Below, in pieces: positions 60,701 to 64,000 of a DNA stretch of 64,000 nucleotides. The stretch covers positions 178,010-242,009 of the forward strand of contig VWZP01007891.1 of NCBI GenBank assembly GCA_013396995.1, in the 5' to 3' direction. The DNA comes from Dicaeum eximium (Eukaryota; Chordata; Aves; Passeriformes; Dicaeidae). How positions within the stretch are numbered: the first letter of the stretch is position 1; the number at the start of each line of letters is the position of its first letter. The translations under genes were made by a program, and so were the position numbers. The notes beneath the pieces are model-generated. The model was given only the letters and a program-made list of their open reading frames with translations, was not told where the DNA came from and did no database searches.

Positions 60701-63700
60701 GCCTCGGGTGAAGGGCACGATGCAGTAACTGCACATGTTGTCACAGCCCCGCATGATGGACCTGCCAAGAGGTAAAGCAAAGGTCACACCCCGCTCCTCC
60801 AGAACCATCCACGCTGCATCCTGCCCAGGATGAGCCCAGTACTGCTGCCTGCAGCCAGCTCCACACACAGACCATCCATGCTGGATTCAGCTTGCCCTGA
60901 GCTAACACCTCCTGATTTTTCATGCACATTTCCAAGAAAGCTGGAAAGAACTAATGAGGCACAAATTACCATTGCAGCCTGGCAGGGATCAAAGATCCTT
61001 CTACATCCCACTCCTGCAGACAGCAATACTGTCCTTCCATACACTACGGCCACACCAAGCAGAGACTGATTTCATGTCTGACAATGTTATCACCAAAACT
61101 AAACAATCAGAAGTTATAATGTGGGGAGGATTAAGAATAAATAGCACAACCTGGGGAAGGGCACCACAGAAGGCAAGGGATAAGAAAGGCATGGACTTCA
61201 GGAAGGGACGGTGGCACAGAAATCACTCAATGCAGCAGCAGGCTAGGAGTCAGCATTCCCAAAGGAGAGGGAGAGAAGCCCACAACAGCCAGAGCTCAGG
61301 GCACACTCTCCAAAGCTCAGTCACACAGCAAAGCAGCAGCAAACACACACACACACACACACACACTGGGAGACTCAGTGCAGCCAGGCACTGCATCCCC
61401 TGAGCAGCTGCTGTCACTGACACATCTGCTCCGCACAGCAGATTTCCAAACCGGAGCCACAGAAACAAGCACTGGGGAAAGGTACTCACACAAATGCTGT
61501 CGTGCCACCTGCACTAGTCTGGACAGGTAGAATGTCAGCATAAGTCTCATCTAGGGACAGCAGGACATTGGCAGCTTGCTGGCCAGATTCTGCCACTGCC
61601 AGCAGCCGGGGAAGGTCACGGTAGGCATCAGGGCCTGCTACAACATCGACCAGCTTCTCCCTGTGCAGGATCTCCTCCTTAAGCCTCTCGGCCATGCATC
61701 CTGCCAACAGAGGAGAAGGGTGCTCCTGAGGCAGTGCCTGCCCTCCGTTACTCCCCCGCAGCCCTTCCCAGCTGCTTTCACCCAGGCAAAGGCGGCTGCT
61801 GCCGGTGGGGTGCAGGCGCTGCAGCGCGGCCCTACCCAGGATCCCGATGCGCAGCGGAGCACGAGCCTGGCGCCGCCGGGCCTTCAGCGCCTTCAGGTGC
61901 TGCAGACGGTTCCAGATGGCCTGCTCTGCCTTCTCCCTGGGGAGCCAGGACACCTGGGTACCCAACTGCTGCTCCTGCACAGAGCCCCAGCCAAAGGGCC
62001 CGAGTGCTCGGTGAGGAGAATTCAGCTAAAGGCAGGGAATCGAACGGCACCAGAGAGTGCCGTTTGTGCTGTGGGGATTGTGTCGTGTCTCTATCTTATC
62101 TGCCACCACTTTGCTTGCTTTAGAGCATCTCCACTGCAGAAACACCTCAGGTACTAAGCTACTGGGGAGAAAAACTGCCTTGGCCACATTACAAGGTACC
62201 CTGCAAGTGACAATGAGCATTTAGTGTCTTCTGCATTCAGAAAAAACAAGAAAAGTTCCCTTTATATCAAGCTGCCCCTAAACATATTTCTCACATTTTT
62301 TAAGTACAGACACTGTACTAGAGAGTCGATTCAAGAGGAGATAGAATAAAAATAAAATCATTAATTGTGCAGGTCTCTCACTGCTCATGGCATATGCACA
62401 GAGCTTACACTACCAAAGAACTTCTCACTACCCAGAGAAACAATTCATAGCACAATTAAAGTAAATCATAGCACCAGGCAGCCCTACCCTCAACTAAATA
62501 GCAAGTTTCACACCTGCACACTTCCTTTCCTCATGCAAGACCTTTATTGCCTTGGTTTTCAAATGGTAATTCCTTAAAAGCTGTCCCAAACCAGTGACAA
62601 ACATTTCCTTACCTCACGGAGCAGGTGACAAGAAGAACCACATCTGCCTAAATGGAAAGCAACAAAAAGAGATGAATCTATAAAAGCCAGACAATAAGTT
62701 CTCATGCCCTGCCCAGGTAACCTGAAGAGGTATACTATAAAACTCACTTAACTCAGGGAAAAAGACCTGCCTGAGCACACGGCAGGTTTCAACAAAAGGA
62801 GTTGCAAGAAAGAAACAGAAGACAAGCAGAGTCTTCACTAAATGGTAAAAGTAAATTCAAAGATGAGACAGGAGGATCCTGCTGTGTCCAATCCCTCTCC
62901 AACTGAGATGGAGCCCAGTAGTTTAAAGAAAAAAGACAACCCACAGCTTTCTACCACACTTGTTAAGCGGTTTCCTTCACTTCACACAACTCAGACCGCA
63001 AAACTTGTAACATCCCACAGGGCTGCACTCCAGAGAAAAGCTGGGACTTGCAGGCACAGCCAGGGCACGAGGGCTGTGCTCCAGGAGAGCTGCCAAGGTG
63101 CTGCCTTACCTCATCCAGCTGCTTTGTCCTAGCATAGCCACTCTTCTGCAGGATGGCCCAGGCGATCTCGGTGTCACTGACGTTCATCTGGCAGCCGTAG
63201 GTCTCCAGGTACACTGCAACAAAGGCCGTGTGACACAGGACCCAGCTCAGCTCCCATCCACAGCCCATCCTATCCCCTGCTCTGTGGGAACAAGCCTTCC
63301 ACCCCGCCACTGGAGTCAGGGAAGCAGCACAAAAGCTGCCTGGACCTGCAGCCCACAGAGGATAAAGCGAAGGACAGACTCTAGGAAATGTGTGCTGTGC
63401 AACACGGCAGGGCTGGGCCGTGACTGCAGAGCAGCAGCTGTGTCCTTACTGAGGCATAACACTGAGGGCAATGAAAACCATCCCGGCCAGGGCACCACAG
63501 CCCCACAGGAGCTGCCACAGCCCCACTGATAGTCCAGCACAGCCTGCGGGCAGGTGCCAGAGCAACCTGCTCCATGCCCAACTCCATGGTGGAAGAACAC
63601 ACACGACTTTGCAGCCAAGGACTAAACTCCTTGTAGCTCTTCAAAAATCCCCTCAGGGCCCCCAAAGCTCCCAAAGAACCCACTTTCCCCACTCTGCTCC

Positions 63701-64000
63701 GGCTGTGGCGCACCACTGTTTGCAGGGGCCTTACATCCCGGCAGCGAGGCCACAGCAGCGGGGTTCGGCTGAGCCCAACAGCTCCAACCCCGAAGACCCA
63801 CAGACCTTTCGGGGCGCCGGGGTTAGAGCCCGGCTCAGGCGGCAGCTCTGGCGATGGCCCCGGCTGCCCGGCAGCAGCTGCCCTCAGAAAGTGCCGCAGG
63901 TCGGGCCCCGCGGGCAGCGCGAAGCTGCGCGCCACCGGCCGCTGCACCGGCCCGCAGCGCGTCCTGCGGGCGGCCCCGGTACGAGGGGCGGCGCCGGGCG
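57727..64000 (-). CDS. CDK5RAP1: CDK5RAP1, mitochondrial tRNA methylthiotransferase (5' partial)
   Basis: Radical-SAM enzyme that adds the 2-methylthio group to i6A37 of mitochondrial tRNAs. Exons in transcript order: 64000-63806 (open to the edge, no ATG), 63213-63110, 62647-62613, 61936-61836, 61700-61490, 60761-60641, 60358-60128, 59871-59774, 59661-59606, 59490-59360, 58622-58473, 58079-57939, 57807-57727 (TGA). The 550 visible residues match human CDK5RAP1 along the length. The N-terminal cluster cysteines are in ETYGCQMN, LVTCSV and GCMAERL; the SAM cluster motif is CDNMCSYC (CxxxCxxC) in the exon at 60761. Later parts include EVTLLGQNVNSFRD, RFTSPHPKDFPDE, LHLPAQSGSTRVLEAMRRG and SSDFITGFCGETEEDH; the C-terminal TRAM part ends RAQPGDYVMVKVTSASSQT. 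The intron after 60128 has a GC donor (GAG then GCAAGTG). The start codon and probably the mitochondrial presequence lie beyond 64000. Confidence 0.97.
61342..61366. repeat. (CA)n microsatellite
   Basis: About 12 CA dinucleotides in the CDK5RAP1 intron between the exons at 61490 and 60761. Confidence 0.95.
63700..64000. promoter_or_regulatory. Edge of a CpG-rich region at the CDK5RAP1 5' end
   Basis: GC and CpG content rise sharply towards the window end, over the first visible coding exon. This is typical for a housekeeping CpG-island promoter, whose centre would be outside the window. Confidence 0.5.

Overview
The window is bird genomic DNA, with introns, CR1 retrotransposon tails and the egg-white gene TENP. 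It carries part of the BPI-fold (BPIF/PLUNC) gene cluster and ends in the conserved flanking gene CDK5RAP1, the same order as mammalian 20q11 (BPIFB2-BPIFB6-BPIFB3-BPIFB4-BPIFA genes-BPIFB1-CDK5RAP1). The species cannot be named from the sequence. All exon models below were spliced by hand from consensus splice sites, and every intact model stays in frame from exon to exon.

Layout. (1) 595-9651 (+): a two-domain BPIFB gene without its signal-peptide exon, which lies upstream of the window. (2) 14160-19565 (-): complete TENP (ovoglobulin G2), 451 aa in 14 coding exons plus a noncoding leader exon. (3) 22707-24230 (+): previously unlabelled relic exons of a BPIFB6-like gene. (4) 28990-36580 (+): an intact 680-aa BPIFB3-like gene with a 250-residue Gly/Leu repeat. 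(5) 38862-41596 (+): a broken BPIFB4 copy with a frameshift, a stop and fused exons. (6) 42895-50642 (+): an intact gene with one BPI domain (373 aa) and another Gly/Leu repeat, in the place where mammals carry the BPIFA (short PLUNC) genes. (7) 57727-64000 (-): CDK5RAP1, whose 5' end runs off the window.

The BPIF products are predicted secreted lipid-binding proteins: signal peptides, N-glycosylation sequons and the conserved N-domain cysteine pair are visible. The three complete BPIF genes share one architecture: a TATA box, a short noncoding leader exon, then an exon carrying the ATG and signal peptide. CDK5RAP1 is an unrelated mitochondrial tRNA-modifying enzyme whose value here is as a synteny anchor.

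The most interesting themes are local gene birth and decay in the cluster: two relics (BPIFB6-like, BPIFB4), two expanded GLLG-repeat secreted proteins, a single-domain gene at the BPIFA position, and TENP inverted relative to its neighbours. The rest is intergenic or intronic DNA with CR1 fragments, microsatellites and a 34-bp minisatellite.
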